A DNA stretch of 64,000 bases from Flavipsychrobacter sp. (GCA_021155965.1 JAJNBJ010000004.1:1-64000); one strand, 5' to 3'. Positions 44,288 through 53,370 are shown, numbered from the stretch's first letter. Notes: generated by a model from the sequence alone, not told the origin. A program made the numbers and translations.

Positions 44288-45258
44288 TTGAGCGAGGCAA
44301 ATATCTTCAATATCTGTTTGCCGCCATTCTCTTCATGCTCTGCGGGAGCGGCTATGCCGCCATCCATCACCTCGCGGAGTTTTTCTAATATTTCCTCTTC
44401 GGATATGTTAACTGTAATAACACCTGCCGGACGATCGACCACGTTTGAAGCAATTACTATCTTATGCAGGTAAAGGGCTTCGCGAACGGAAATGGAATCG
44501 CCATCGGTAGTTGTGATACGCAGCATAACGTCTGTTTCCTTAAGCAGCTCAAAGTAACTGTGGGTTTCTTTTATAATAAAGACATTTGACGGTATCTGTA
44601 CCTTTTGCTGCTCCAGGTAAGAAGAATACATACCGGATGGGTCTGACAGAATAATGCAGCACTCAGGCAACTGGCTGAAAACACTGAGCAGGAATTTTAC
44701 CTGGTAGATCTCATTGCCTGCGCTGTCGAAAGAAACATTATGTGCATTGGACGAGCAGATGACCTTGAATTTTTCCCTGCAATGGGCAATAAATGTCTTT
44801 ATATCACTATTCAGGTACTCCTGCCTGATGGGGGGAATGAATGAGGTGCCGAGGAATACTTTGCGCGTGTACCTGAGCGCATAGTCGAAGCTTTGCTTAT
44901 TAAGCACAACAGTGAGGCGTGCGAGCCTGAGCACCAGTTTATCGAGCAAATTATCGCTGCCGGTATGCCTGCCCATATTGCCATGAAATGCCACCACCAG
45001 TTTTTTGCGGAAAATTGCTGCGTAAACAGCAATTAAAAATTTAAAAGAAGAGCTGGAACAGTTAAGGTAGATGATCTTATGGTTGAGGACGGCATCAAGC
45101 ACAGCAAGAATGTGGTTGCGCTTGTAGTCGATAAAATCAACTTCGATCCCCTCTTCATTGTCTAAAAAATCGTACAGCCGCTGATTATAAATAGAAACAC
45201 CACCTATAGGCGGTGGCAATGTTCCTATAATAATAATTTTATTATTCGGCTTTATCAT
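44284..45258 (-). CDS. Glycosyltransferase-like protein, GT4/GT-B fold
   Basis: A 324-residue protein. The N-terminal GTLPPPIGGVSIYNQRL glycine-rich loop and YLNCSSSSFKFLIAVYAAI/ VVAFHGNMGR segments match the acceptor domain of GT-B glycosyltransferases, and the C-terminal half has DVMLRITTTDGDSISVREAL with the donor-side glutamate (RE) and VIASNVVDRPAG. It likely takes part in surface polysaccharide or glycolipid synthesis. No other glycan gene except the acyltransferase and GT39-like protein is near. It stands alone with a promoter 8 bases from the start. Confidence 0.78.
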   Translation of the reverse strand: MIKPNNKIIIIGTLPPPIGGVSIYNQRLYDFLDNEEGIEVDFIDYKRNHILAVLDAVLNHKIIYLNCSSSSFKFLIAVYAAIFRKKLVVAFHGNMGRHTGSDNLLDKLVLRLARLTVVLNKQSFDYALRYTRKVFLGTSFIPPIRQEYLNSDIKTFIAHCREKFKVICSSNAHNVSFDSAGNEIYQVKFLLSVFSQLPECCIILSDPSGMYSSYLEQQKVQIPSNVFIIKETHSYFELLKETDVMLRITTTDGDSISVREALYLHKIVIASNVVDRPAGVITVNISEEEILEKLREVMDGGIAAPAEHEENGGKQILKIFASLN

Positions 45259-45266
45259 CAGGGGGG

Positions 45267-45274
45267 CAAATATA
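45267..45274 (-). promoter_or_regulatory. -7 box of the glycosyltransferase gene
   Basis: TATATTTG on the minus strand, eight bases from the ATG. Confidence 0.55.
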
Positions 45275-45307
45275 CATAATAAAGCTGCCCGCTTTATTCT
45301 TAAGTAT

Positions 45308-45817
45308 TTACCAGTATGCGTTTACAGTAGATACTGTGCCTGTAGCAGGGTCGGTAATAGTATAATGCACCGTTATCCCGCCCTCGTCAACGCTCTTGCC
45401 GCCGTGGCCATTTACCTGATCAACGGCACAGCGCCCCTCAATAATTTTGCCGTCAATATTTTGCGATGGTATAATCAGCTCATACAAACCGGAAACATAT
45501 GCACTAACAGGTTGTGTAAATGTGTTATGGAAGTTCATGATGCGTACATCAGTTACCTTCGCACCTTTTTCAACAGAAACTGGAAATGTCCCGCCTACTC
45601 CCCACTGTGTACGGGCACCAATAAATTTATCACGGATCACAGTAACACACATATCACCGGCATAGCCCGGGGCGCACGTGCACAAGCCATTCTCGCATGT
45701 GCCGGCATTGTTGCAAGTAGTACCCTTGCATTTGTCGCGTTTGCAGGAAGTCAAAAAAGAGAAAGAAACGAGAAGGGCGCATGAGGCGATTATTAATGTT
45801 CTAACGAGCGGTTTCAT
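45308..45817 (-). CDS. Lipoprotein with an EGF-like motif
   Basis: A 169-residue lipoprotein (signal ends SFLTSC, Cys25). Directly after the lipid anchor is a cysteine-rich EGF-like module: six cysteines in C-x4-C-x5-C-x4-C-x-C-x8-C order (CKGTTCNNAG, CENGLCTCAPGYAGDMC). The remaining ~110 residues are beta-rich with no recognised name. EGF modules are uncommon in bacteria but occur in Bacteroidota surface lipoproteins. Function unknown, perhaps protein or ligand binding at the cell surface. Confidence 0.75.
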   Translation of the reverse strand: MKPLVRTLIIASCALLVSFSFLTSCKRDKCKGTTCNNAGTCENGLCTCAPGYAGDMCVTVIRDKFIGARTQWGVGGTFPVSVEKGAKVTDVRIMNFHNTFTQPVSAYVSGLYELIIPSQNIDGKIIEGRCAVDQVNGHGGKSVDEGGITVHYTITDPATGTVSTVNAYW

Positions 45818-45837
45818 AAGAATACATTTAGGTTAAC

Positions 45838-45845
45838 CAAATATA
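45838..45845 (-). promoter_or_regulatory. -7 box of the EGF-like lipoprotein gene
   Basis: TATATTTG on the minus strand, 20 bases from the ATG. Confidence 0.55.
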
Positions 45846-45856
45846 CTAAAATTTGC

Positions 45857-46930
45857 TCAATTCCGGTGTTTCAGGGCAAGAAATGGCTTTTCAATGACCT
45901 TCCAGGAGATGAAGGCAAGTATGCCGGCTACGAGGAAGACTGCAAAAAACAGGTAGTTTGCGCCATACAAACCCAGTGTCAATAATACATTAATAACGGG
46001 CATGTGATAGATATATATGCCAAAGGAGTAGTCGTTATGGCGCAGTAATTTAACTCCTAACTGTTTCCAGGTGTAGGCAAGGGCTATGGTACTTTGCGAT
46101 AACAGCACCACCGAGATAAAGTGGTAAAAGTTGGTCCAGTAGCCTATGCGGAATTTTTGCAGCCAATAGCAGAACACGAAACAGTACAGCAGGTATGCGG
46201 CGAGCCAGATAAATCCCTTGCCTTCGTACCATTTTTTTATACGTTCCCAATTGTTGGCGGTAATAGCGCCTAGCAGGAAATAGAAAAGATAAGGAGCGGG
46301 CGATACGCCCAGCAGCTTTATATAGTCTGACCGTTCTGCCTGGAATTTGTATGGCTGATACCATATGTTGAAAGCAATGGAAAGAGCCATCCACAGAAGG
46401 ATGAGTATATTTTTGTTCATCCTGGTTTTATTGCCGAGCCAGAACAGGAAGGGTACGAAAACATAAAAACATATCTCAACGGGTATTGTCCATAAAGCGC
46501 CGTTGGGGTTATGCACGCCAAAGCCACGCAGCATATCGGGCGTATAAAACTGCAAAAAGGTAGTCTGTGTGACAAACCAGACCCAAAACTGCCTGCTGAA
46601 AATATTGGTTTGGTTAATGTAGCCGAATACAGCAAGTATGGTGATAGTTATGAGTAAGCACAACCACAAGCAGGGATAAACGCGTAAAAAACGGTTGCGG
46701 AAATAAGTTTTCAGGTCGCGTTTGCGGGCAAATGATGAAAATATGAGAAAGCCACTTATTGTAAATAGTATATGGATGCCGAAGAAATAGCGGAAAGAAT
46801 ATATAAGGTTATTAAGGATGGGTGATGTAAAATGCAGGTGTTCATAGCAATGATAGGCAGCTATCTGGATAGCCGCGATCAGGCGGAGCAGGTCGAAATT
46901 ATTTTCTTTGGTTTGTGTTGTTGGTGTCAA
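45857..46930 (-). CDS. Acyltransferase family 3 membrane protein
   Basis: A 357-residue inner-membrane protein with about ten helices. The N-terminal NNFDLLRLIAAIQIAAYHCYEH has the conserved R and H of acyltransferase 3 (OafA/NodX type) proteins; RNRFLRVYPCLWL and a C-terminal YSFGIYIYHMPV are further hallmarks. It probably O-acetylates a surface sugar. The frame is open only from a TTG (46930), with a stop codon just upstream, so a TTG start is proposed. Confidence 0.85.
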   Translation of the reverse strand: MTPTTQTKENNFDLLRLIAAIQIAAYHCYEHLHFTSPILNNLIYSFRYFFGIHILFTISGFLIFSSFARKRDLKTYFRNRFLRVYPCLWLCLLITITILAVFGYINQTNIFSRQFWVWFVTQTTFLQFYTPDMLRGFGVHNPNGALWTIPVEICFYVFVPFLFWLGNKTRMNKNILILLWMALSIAFNIWYQPYKFQAERSDYIKLLGVSPAPYLFYFLLGAITANNWERIKKWYEGKGFIWLAAYLLYCFVFCYWLQKFRIGYWTNFYHFISVVLLSQSTIALAYTWKQLGVKLLRHNDYSFGIYIYHMPVINVLLTLGLYGANYLFFAVFLVAGILAFISWKVIEKPFLALKHRN

Positions 46931-47002
46931 AGGGATGATATTTTGTTATCATGTCTCGCTCCCACAGGCTTCCATATAAGAAAGAAAAAATATTGAAGCG
47001 TA

Positions 47003-47010
47003 TAAAGATA
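47003..47010 (-). promoter_or_regulatory. Possible -7 box of the acyltransferase gene
   Basis: TATCTTTA on the minus strand, one mismatch to consensus, 72 bases from the proposed TTG start. Confidence 0.3.
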
Positions 47011-47074
47011 GAAACATTATAACCATTTTACTCACATTTAAGCGGTTACATTTCGTGGCAGCACGTTTTTTCGC

Positions 47075-47082
47075 TACTTTTG
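47075..47082 (+). promoter_or_regulatory. -7 box of the SNF2 helicase gene
   Basis: TACTTTTG, exact TAnnTTTG, 31 bases upstream of the ATG. Confidence 0.6.
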
Positions 47083-47113
47083 AAGATTGCCTTTTTTTGA
47101 GCGAAGCTGAATA

Positions 47114-50100
47114 ATGTCATTACCACCTATACTGCGATATGTGTACAACCATGGAACTGAAGAAGTGATCCGCCGTGGTAAAAAGATCTTCTATACATCG
47201 GGCGTGCAAATGCTTGATGTAGACCACCTGCTGGAGCAAGTGAGGTTCCGCGTGCGTAATGACCTGTACCAGAATTATTATACGGTTACCGTAAACAAAT
47301 ATTTACAGCCCAAGGAAATATCGGTGCGCTGCCAGTGCCCATACAACCTGGGGGAAATATGCCGGCACGAGGTAGCGGCACTGTTTCAACTGAATGATAT
47401 ATTGCAGAGTGGGTTCTTCGAGAATACGAATATCACTTACGATCAAAGGCATACGGTTGTGCGTATGCGACAGATAAACCGGCAGATGCTGCAGATATTC
47501 ACTGCGCCCGAGTCGCTGGAGAAAGCGGAAAGCCTTGCCAATGGCAGTAAGGCCATCATTGACATCAGCAAAAGTGACAGGATAGAGGCAGATGTACCCG
47601 AGGAAGGAGATATCTATCATGTAACAATCAAACAAAATGAGGAGCGTTACTTTGATACATCGTGCGGTTGCGATGAAACAAGCCATCCACTGTGCGTGCA
47701 TAAAGCAACGGTGTTCCTGCAGGTATTGAGGACGCTTGGAGCGCAGCATTTCAACTCTATGCAGAACTGGGATGTGCAGAAGAACAAACTACTGGAGCAG
47801 TATGGTTACAGCCTGAACGATGACCTGACCAATAAGTTCACTTTTACCTACGAGAATAATAAGCCTTTCCTGCGGGTGCTTGACCCCAGCATAAAAAAAC
47901 TGGAAGGGAAGCAGCCAGTGAAAGAAGTAGCAGTAGAGACCATAGCTGCTCCTGTGTTGGATAAGCGACTGGGTATTGTGCTGGATACGAGTGCAGCTTC
48001 ATTCCCTTTCGTAGATGTGTTGCTGATAGCAGGGAAGACCGATGAGGAAGAACGTAAAATGATCAACGGCATTGATAAACTGGAGTTGAACCAGTACATC
48101 AATCCCACATGGTACAGGCAGGAAGAGCGTGATATGCTGCCGGTGATACGGAAATTCCAGAAGGAGGAGCTCCTGAAATTCCTGAAAAAGAACCTGCCTT
48201 TCGGCGACCTGCTGCATGATTATGATACTGTATTGAAGGATGTTCCTGCCGATGATGTGAAGGAACAGGTGTGGGAGTACCTGCTGCCAAAGTACCAGAA
48301 ACTGTTGGAGCGTTACTCTGCTTTTCCGTTTACATTCCTAAAGAAACCCGGCAAACAACTTACATCGGCTGCATTGCAGGAGATAGGTTTTTCTGATAAG
48401 CCTGCGCACCCACAGCTTCTTGTAAAGAAGGGCAACGGTGTATATACTGTAGAATTAGAGTGGATAACTGAAAGTGGTACCCTTCGTTATAAAGATGTAA
48501 CAATACTTAATTCAGCGCTTATACGGCAGGATAGTCGTATATTCTGCCTGTCCAGTATAGCGGAATTGCAGATAGCAGAAGAGTTTCAGCCGGAAGGAAA
48601 ATTGGTTATTCCTGCCGAAGAATGGTCCGCATTCCTGCAGGATAAGGTGATGGACTGGAGCAACAAAGTGCATGTGAACTTTGCCGAGGAGCTTGTGGAG
48701 CATGTGCAGAAGGCAAAACCCGGATACCGATTGTACCTGAATGAGCGGGAACAAATACTGATGATGCAGCCGGCATTTGTGTATAGCGATGTGGAGATAA
48801 AGCCCGGCTACTTTGGGGACGTGATACAGCCGCATGATGGCATTGTAAGGATCATACAGCGCAATGAGGCACAGGAGCAGGAATTTATGGACCTGCTACA
48901 GACATTGCATACGGATATACAACTGAATAAGAAAGATAAATTCTTTTACCTGCCCGGCACATCGGTGCTGGCAAACAATTGGTTCTATCGTTTCACAGAC
49001 CTGATGAAGGAATGGAATGTGGACCTGATGGGCTTTGAAGGGCTAAAGAGCCTGCGTGTGAATGTACATAAGCCGGAGACCATAGTGCATGTGAGCAGTG
49101 GCATTGACTGGTTTGATGCATCGGTAGAGCTGAAGTTTGGCGACCAGATGGTATCGATCATAGAGGTGAAAAAGGCTCTGGCGCAACGCCAGAATTTTGT
49201 AAAACTTGGAGATGGTTCCATAGGCCTGCTGCCCGAAGACTGGCTGAAGAAATACAGCCTGCTCCTGAAAATGGGCGAGACGAAGGGTAATAAAGTAAGG
49301 CTCAAGAAATACCATTTCGGCATACTGGATGAACTGCTGGCTGAAATAGACGAAGAGGAATTGCAGCAGGAACTGGAAATAAAGAAAGAGAAGCTGGAAA
49401 ATATCCTGACCAGCGACTTCAGCCAGGTTGCACCGCCGGAGCATCTTACCGCTACGTTACGCCCATACCAGCTTGCTGGCTTTCAATGGCTGTTGTTTTT
49501 GAACGAAGCAGGGTGGGGTGGTATACTGGCTGACGATATGGGTCTTGGTAAGACGGTGCAGACACTGGCATTCTTCCAGCATTATAAGAACCAACATACT
49601 GATACAAGGTTCATGGTGGTGTGCCCTACCACGCTTATGTATAACTGGGAGAATGAAATAAAGAAGTTTACGCCGCAGTTAACGCATATTATCCATCACG
49701 GGCCAAAACGCGCTACTGATCCCGGTAACTATAACGTGGATATCATCATTACCACCTATGGTACGATGCGTAGTGATATAAAGACGTTCAAAGAAATACC
49801 GTTCGATTATGTGGTTCTGGATGAGTCGCAGTCAATAAAGAACCCCCAATCGCAGGTGGCGAAATCGTCGCTGCTATTAAAAGCAAAGAACAGGCTGGCA
49901 CTGAGTGGTACGCCTGTGCAGAATAATACTTTCGACCTGTATGCGCAGATGAACTTCCTGAACCCCGGTATGCTGGGCAGCAGGGAATTCTTTATGAGTG
50001 AGTTTGCCACACCCATAGATAAATTCATGGAGGATGAAGTGAAGGTGCAGCTGCGCAAGCTTACCCATCCATTCCTTTTGAGGCGGACAAAAGAGCAGGT

Positions 50101-50842
50101 GGCAAAAGACCTGCCTGAAAAAACAGAAACTATATTGTACTGCGAAATGGGGCCGGAGCAGCGTAAGATATATGATGCCTATCGCAATATTTACCGTTCG
50201 CAGATATTGGGTATGATAGAAGAGCGTGGCATGGAGCGGTCGCAGCTCCATATACTGCAAGGCCTTACGAAACTAAGGCAAATATGCGACTCGCCGGCAA
50301 TCATGAACGAAGAAGAGCGTTTCCATAATTATTCTATAAAACTAGATGAGTTAAGTCGTGAAATAACCGAGAATGTTGGCGACCATAAGGTGCTGGTATT
50401 CTCTCAGTTCTTGGGTATGCTGGGGTTGATCAGGAAGAAGCTTGAGGAGGATGGTATCAATTATGTTTATTTCGATGGCAGCAGTTCATCGCGCGAGCGG
50501 GAAGAAGCTATACAGGAATTCCAGAACAACCATGAGTGCAGGGTGTTCCTCATCTCATTAAAGGCAGGCGGTATTGGCCTTAATCTTACTGCGGCTGATT
50601 ATGTATATATAGTTGACCCTTGGTGGAACCCTGCGGTAGAGCAGCAAGCAATAGACCGTACACACCGTATCGGGCAAACAAAGAATATTTTTGCTTACCG
50701 GCTTATTTGTAAAGACACGCTGGAAGAAAAAATGCTGCAGCTCCAGGAGCGTAAAAGAGCGCTCGCTGCAGACCTTGTATCAGACGACAACGCGATGTTG
50801 AAGCGGCTTACGAAGGATGATATAGCGTTCTTGTTTAGTTAA
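47114..50842 (+). CDS. SNF2-family helicase with two SWIM zinc fingers
   Basis: A 1,242-residue protein. Two N-terminal SWIM fingers have identical C-x-C-x7-C-x-H spacing: Cys73, Cys75, Cys83, His85 and Cys184, Cys186, Cys194, His196. A long middle region (about 200-770) has no recognised name. The SNF2 ATPase follows: Walker A DDMGLGKT (Lys813), Walker B box DESQ (Asp903-Gln906), SGTPVQNN, and the helicase C-terminal half with SLKAGGIGLNLT and the arginine-finger motif QAIDRTHRIGQ. It is expected to translocate on DNA and displace bound proteins or polymerase. Single gene with promoter and strong terminator. Confidence 0.92.
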   Translation: MSLPPILRYVYNHGTEEVIRRGKKIFYTSGVQMLDVDHLLEQVRFRVRNDLYQNYYTVTVNKYLQPKEISVRCQCPYNLGEICRHEVAALFQLNDILQSGFFENTNITYDQRHTVVRMRQINRQMLQIFTAPESLEKAESLANGSKAIIDISKSDRIEADVPEEGDIYHVTIKQNEERYFDTSCGCDETSHPLCVHKATVFLQVLRTLGAQHFNSMQNWDVQKNKLLEQYGYSLNDDLTNKFTFTYENNKPFLRVLDPSIKKLEGKQPVKEVAVETIAAPVLDKRLGIVLDTSAASFPFVDVLLIAGKTDEEERKMINGIDKLELNQYINPTWYRQEERDMLPVIRKFQKEELLKFLKKNLPFGDLLHDYDTVLKDVPADDVKEQVWEYLLPKYQKLLERYSAFPFTFLKKPGKQLTSAALQEIGFSDKPAHPQLLVKKGNGVYTVELEWITESGTLRYKDVTILNSALIRQDSRIFCLSSIAELQIAEEFQPEGKLVIPAEEWSAFLQDKVMDWSNKVHVNFAEELVEHVQKAKPGYRLYLNEREQILMMQPAFVYSDVEIKPGYFGDVIQPHDGIVRIIQRNEAQEQEFMDLLQTLHTDIQLNKKDKFFYLPGTSVLANNWFYRFTDLMKEWNVDLMGFEGLKSLRVNVHKPETIVHVSSGIDWFDASVELKFGDQMVSIIEVKKALAQRQNFVKLGDGSIGLLPEDWLKKYSLLLKMGETKGNKVRLKKYHFGILDELLAEIDEEELQQELEIKKEKLENILTSDFSQVAPPEHLTATLRPYQLAGFQWLLFLNEAGWGGILADDMGLGKTVQTLAFFQHYKNQHTDTRFMVVCPTTLMYNWENEIKKFTPQLTHIIHHGPKRATDPGNYNVDIIITTYGTMRSDIKTFKEIPFDYVVLDESQSIKNPQSQVAKSSLLLKAKNRLALSGTPVQNNTFDLYAQMNFLNPGMLGSREFFMSEFATPIDKFMEDEVKVQLRKLTHPFLLRRTKEQVAKDLPEKTETILYCEMGPEQRKIYDAYRNIYRSQILGMIEERGMERSQLHILQGLTKLRQICDSPAIMNEEERFHNYSIKLDELSREITENVGDHKVLVFSQFLGMLGLIRKKLEEDGINYVYFDGSSSSREREEAIQEFQNNHECRVFLISLKAGGIGLNLTAADYVYIVDPWWNPAVEQQAIDRTHRIGQTKNIFAYRLICKDTLEEKMLQLQERKRALAADLVSDDNAMLKRLTKDDIAFLFS

Positions 50843-50846
50843 AGGC

Positions 50847-50884
50847 ACAAGAAAAAGCGGGACATATACCCCGCTTTTTCTTGT
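50847..50884. terminator. Bidirectional terminator between the SNF2 and fbp genes
   Basis: A perfect 15-base-pair stem (50847-50861 with 50870-50884) containing A5/T5 runs, serving both convergent genes. Confidence 0.85.
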
Positions 50885-50895
50885 AAAGTATTTTC

Positions 50896-51918
50896 TTACG
50901 CTACAGTTTCTTTTTCCTGTACAAACTCCAATGCCTTGTTCACCATATTCTTAGAGCCTATGAATATGGGTGTGCGCTGGTGCAGCTCAGTAGGTATGAT
51001 ATCAAGGATATTACCTTTGCCATCACTGCCCTTGCCGCCTGCTGCTTCTACGATGAAGGTCATCGGGTTGCACTCATACTGCAGGCGCAGCTTACCCTTG
51101 GGGTTGCTCTTATCTGCGGGGTAAATGAAGATACCACCTTTAATAAGCGTACGGTGCAGGTCGGCAACCATAGAGCCTATGTAGCGGTGAGAGTATGGCC
51201 TGCCTTCTTCTTTTTTGTTTTCCATGCAGAAATTGAGGAAGTTCTGCATGCCTTCGCTGTATTTTACTGTATTGCCCTGGTTCAGGGAGTATATTTTGCC
51301 ATTCTCAGGTACTTTAATGTTAGGATGCGACAAGCAGAACTCGCCAATAGATGGTTCCAGTGTAAATCCGTTCACGCCCAGTTTGGTTGCATAGACCATC
51401 ATGGTGCTGGACCCGTATATGATATAGCCTGCTGCCATTAGTTTGTTACCGGGTTGCAGGAAGTCAGCTTCGGTACATGGCTTGCCCAGTTCGCTTACAC
51501 GGCGATATATGGAGAATATAGTTCCTATAGATGCGTTTACATCAATATTTGAAGAACCATCGAGTGGGTCAAAAAGTACGACATATTTGGAATTTGCGGA
51601 GTATGTATCCTCATAGCATACGTGGTCGTCATTTTCTTCTGATGCAATGCCGGCGCAATCTGTGCTGTTTTTAAGAATGTTGATCAGGGTATCATTGGCA
51701 AAAACGTCCAGTTTCATCTGCTCTTCTCCCTGTACATTGGTAGCGCCATGCTGGCCAAGTATATCAGAGAGCCCTGCTTTACGTACATGCTTATTGATGA
51801 TCTTTCCTGCCAATCCCAGGTCCCTGAGCAAGGCTGATAATTCTCCCGTTGCCTGTGGAAATTTCCTTGTCTCCTGGATGGTGAACTCATCCATAGTAAT
51901 TAACATATTCTGCGACAT
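50896..51918 (-). CDS. fbp: Class I fructose-1,6-bisphosphatase
   Basis: A 340-residue gluconeogenic enzyme hydrolysing fructose-1,6-bisphosphate. The metal site is visible in ASEEND and FDPLDGSSNIDVN, and substrate contacts in SHRYIGSMVADLHRTL and KLRLQYECNPMTFIVEAAGG. Length is normal for the class. It fits with acs upstream in supporting growth on acetate or amino acids. Other in-frame ATGs lie 4 and 8 codons downstream of the chosen start. Confidence 0.95.
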   Translation of the reverse strand: MSQNMLITMDEFTIQETRKFPQATGELSALLRDLGLAGKIINKHVRKAGLSDILGQHGATNVQGEEQMKLDVFANDTLINILKNSTDCAGIASEENDDHVCYEDTYSANSKYVVLFDPLDGSSNIDVNASIGTIFSIYRRVSELGKPCTEADFLQPGNKLMAAGYIIYGSSTMMVYATKLGVNGFTLEPSIGEFCLSHPNIKVPENGKIYSLNQGNTVKYSEGMQNFLNFCMENKKEEGRPYSHRYIGSMVADLHRTLIKGGIFIYPADKSNPKGKLRLQYECNPMTFIVEAAGGKGSDGKGNILDIIPTELHQRTPIFIGSKNMVNKALEFVQEKETVA

Positions 51919-51938
51919 TCTGTTATGTTATTTTTTTA

Positions 51939-51946
51939 CAAAAATA
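51939..51946 (-). promoter_or_regulatory. -7 box of fbp
   Basis: TATTTTTG on the minus strand, 20 bases from the ATG. Confidence 0.55.
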
Positions 51947-51975
51947 CTGCAAAAAATGCACATATACAGAGGGGC

Positions 51976-52716
51976 TTATTTTCCGCCGTTGGCGCGTAGA
52001 TCGGCTATGCAATTGCTGTCCAGGGCAGGTATTTTGGAGAATGAACCAAGGCCTTTATTTAATTCAATAGCGTAATACATCAGGCAGTTGGGATTTGTGC
52101 AGTGGTTGCCATGCGCTACATCCTGGTGTGCAGATTGCATAGGAGACCCTTTGTTAACTAATCCCAGTATATGTCCTAATTCATGTTCAAGCACACTTGT
52201 TTCCAGCGCCACCCGGGTTATCTGGCCAAAGCCGCCTGAGTTGTCAAAGATATTCTTGCCCAGCAGGCAAAGGGAGGTATTGCGGTAGGCAAATCCCAAA
52301 GTGTTGACAGCAGTGTCATACCCATCTGTTACCATAATGTAGAGTGCAAGGGTGTTGCCGGCGGTGTATGCGGTGCGGTTTATTTTTTCCAATGCGGCTA
52401 CTTTGCTTGGATCAAGAGTGTCGCCACTGGCAGGTATCTGTGATTGTATAAAAGTGACACCACCGGGCTTGTTGCAACGGGCATTTAGATAATTGGTTAC
52501 GTTAGCTATTGCTGCGGGATCTAATTGGTAACCCGGCATGTATTGCACCTGTACTGTTACGGCAGTGTAAGTTGATGCACTAAGCAGGTCGTTAGCCGAT
52601 TGCCCCAGCGACTGATTGCTGTAACTATCAGGCAGCGTATAGGGGTCATTGATCGGCTCTCTTCTACATGAGAAAAAGAAAACAGTGATAGATAAAAAGA
52701 GTAGGAGTTTTTTCAT
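51976..52716 (-). CDS. Metzincin-like zinc metallopeptidase lipoprotein
   Basis: A 246-residue lipoprotein (signal ends FFFSC, Cys17). The zinc motif is HELGHILGLVN: His178, Glu179 and His182 fit, but the usual third ligand position (HExxHxxGxxH/D) is Asn188. A candidate Met-turn is CLMYY (Met213). The domain is otherwise a compact metzincin, followed by a short C-terminal helix. It probably cleaves peptides at the cell surface, or has lost full activity if the Asn cannot bind zinc. The ORF extends 18 codons upstream, through the promoter and into the neighbouring gene's stop; the signal-peptide start is preferred. Confidence 0.78.
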   Translation of the reverse strand: MKKLLLFLSITVFFFSCRREPINDPYTLPDSYSNQSLGQSANDLLSASTYTAVTVQVQYMPGYQLDPAAIANVTNYLNARCNKPGGVTFIQSQIPASGDTLDPSKVAALEKINRTAYTAGNTLALYIMVTDGYDTAVNTLGFAYRNTSLCLLGKNIFDNSGGFGQITRVALETSVLEHELGHILGLVNKGSPMQSAHQDVAHGNHCTNPNCLMYYAIELNKGLGSFSKIPALDSNCIADLRANGGK

Positions 52717-52722
52717 GCTGTA

Positions 52723-52730
52723 CAAATCTA
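52723..52730 (-). promoter_or_regulatory. -7 box abutting the metzincin start
   Basis: TAGATTTG on the minus strand, only six bases from the ATG at 52716. Confidence 0.5.
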
Positions 52731-52735
52731 AGTAT

Positions 52736-53347
52736 CTATTCTTTAGTCCACGTTTTCTTAACCTTTTCATATTCCGGTTTCAAAAGACCGAAAACTATCG
52801 AGTCCTGAAGTTCGCCGTCTTTGTTGTAATGCTCACGTAACCTGCCCTCTTCAGTAAACCCCAGTCTGTTGGCAATCCGGAGCGAGGGCTCGTTAGCCGG
52901 ACCGATGAATGCTTCCACCCGGTTGAGGCCCATTTTTTCAAAGCCGAAAGTGAGCACTGTTTTCACTGCTTCCTTCATGAAGCCTTTGTTTTTCATGGTC
53001 TCGTCGTTAATGTCATAACCTAACTCACTGCGCCTGTGTTCAGGATACCAGTTATGCAATGAGCAGGAACCGAACACCTTGCCTGTTGCTTTTTCTGTGA
53101 GAAAAAAACGTTTATAGGTCATGCGGTAGGTAGTCATGCCATTTTGCCATTTGAACTTTTCAAGTCTCAGATCATCAGGATCAGTGAAGCCAAAAAAGGT
53201 CATAAGCTCGTTATCACTAAGGGTAGTGAAGAGTTCATCTGCTATTTTCGGGTTTACTTCTTTGAGTATTAGTCGCTGTGTTTCTAATGCTGGGGTCTTT
53301 ATTTCCGCTTTCTTCTTTTTTTCTGTAGGTTTCGGGAGTTTTTGCAT
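52736..53347 (-). CDS. RimJ/RimL-type GNAT acetyltransferase
   Basis: A 203-residue N-acetyltransferase. After a Lys-rich N-terminal extension (KKKKAEIKT), it has TQRLILKEV, the SLHNWYPEHRRSELGYDINDE block, an acetyl-CoA loop (KNKGFMKEA) and GLNRVEAFIGPANEPSLRIANRLGFTEEG split by strands, typical of ribosomal-protein-alanine acetyltransferase relatives. Substrate unknown. The stop lies 19 bases before the metzincin start, so read-through into that gene is possible in addition to its own promoter. Confidence 0.87.
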   Translation of the reverse strand: MQKLPKPTEKKKKAEIKTPALETQRLILKEVNPKIADELFTTLSDNELMTFFGFTDPDDLRLEKFKWQNGMTTYRMTYKRFFLTEKATGKVFGSCSLHNWYPEHRRSELGYDINDETMKNKGFMKEAVKTVLTFGFEKMGLNRVEAFIGPANEPSLRIANRLGFTEEGRLREHYNKDGELQDSIVFGLLKPEYEKVKKTWTKE

Positions 53348-53362
53348 ACGATTTTATTCATC

Positions 53363-53370
53363 CAAAAATA
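53363..53370 (-). promoter_or_regulatory. -7 box of the RimJ-type gene
   Basis: TATTTTTG on the minus strand, 15 bases from the ATG. Confidence 0.5.

Noticed and set aside
47114-50842. SNF2 helicase as part of a defence island (DISARM-like)
   Set aside because: No methyltransferase, PLD, DUF1998 or other defence partner nearby; neighbours are an acyltransferase gene and fbp, and the gene has its own promoter and terminator.
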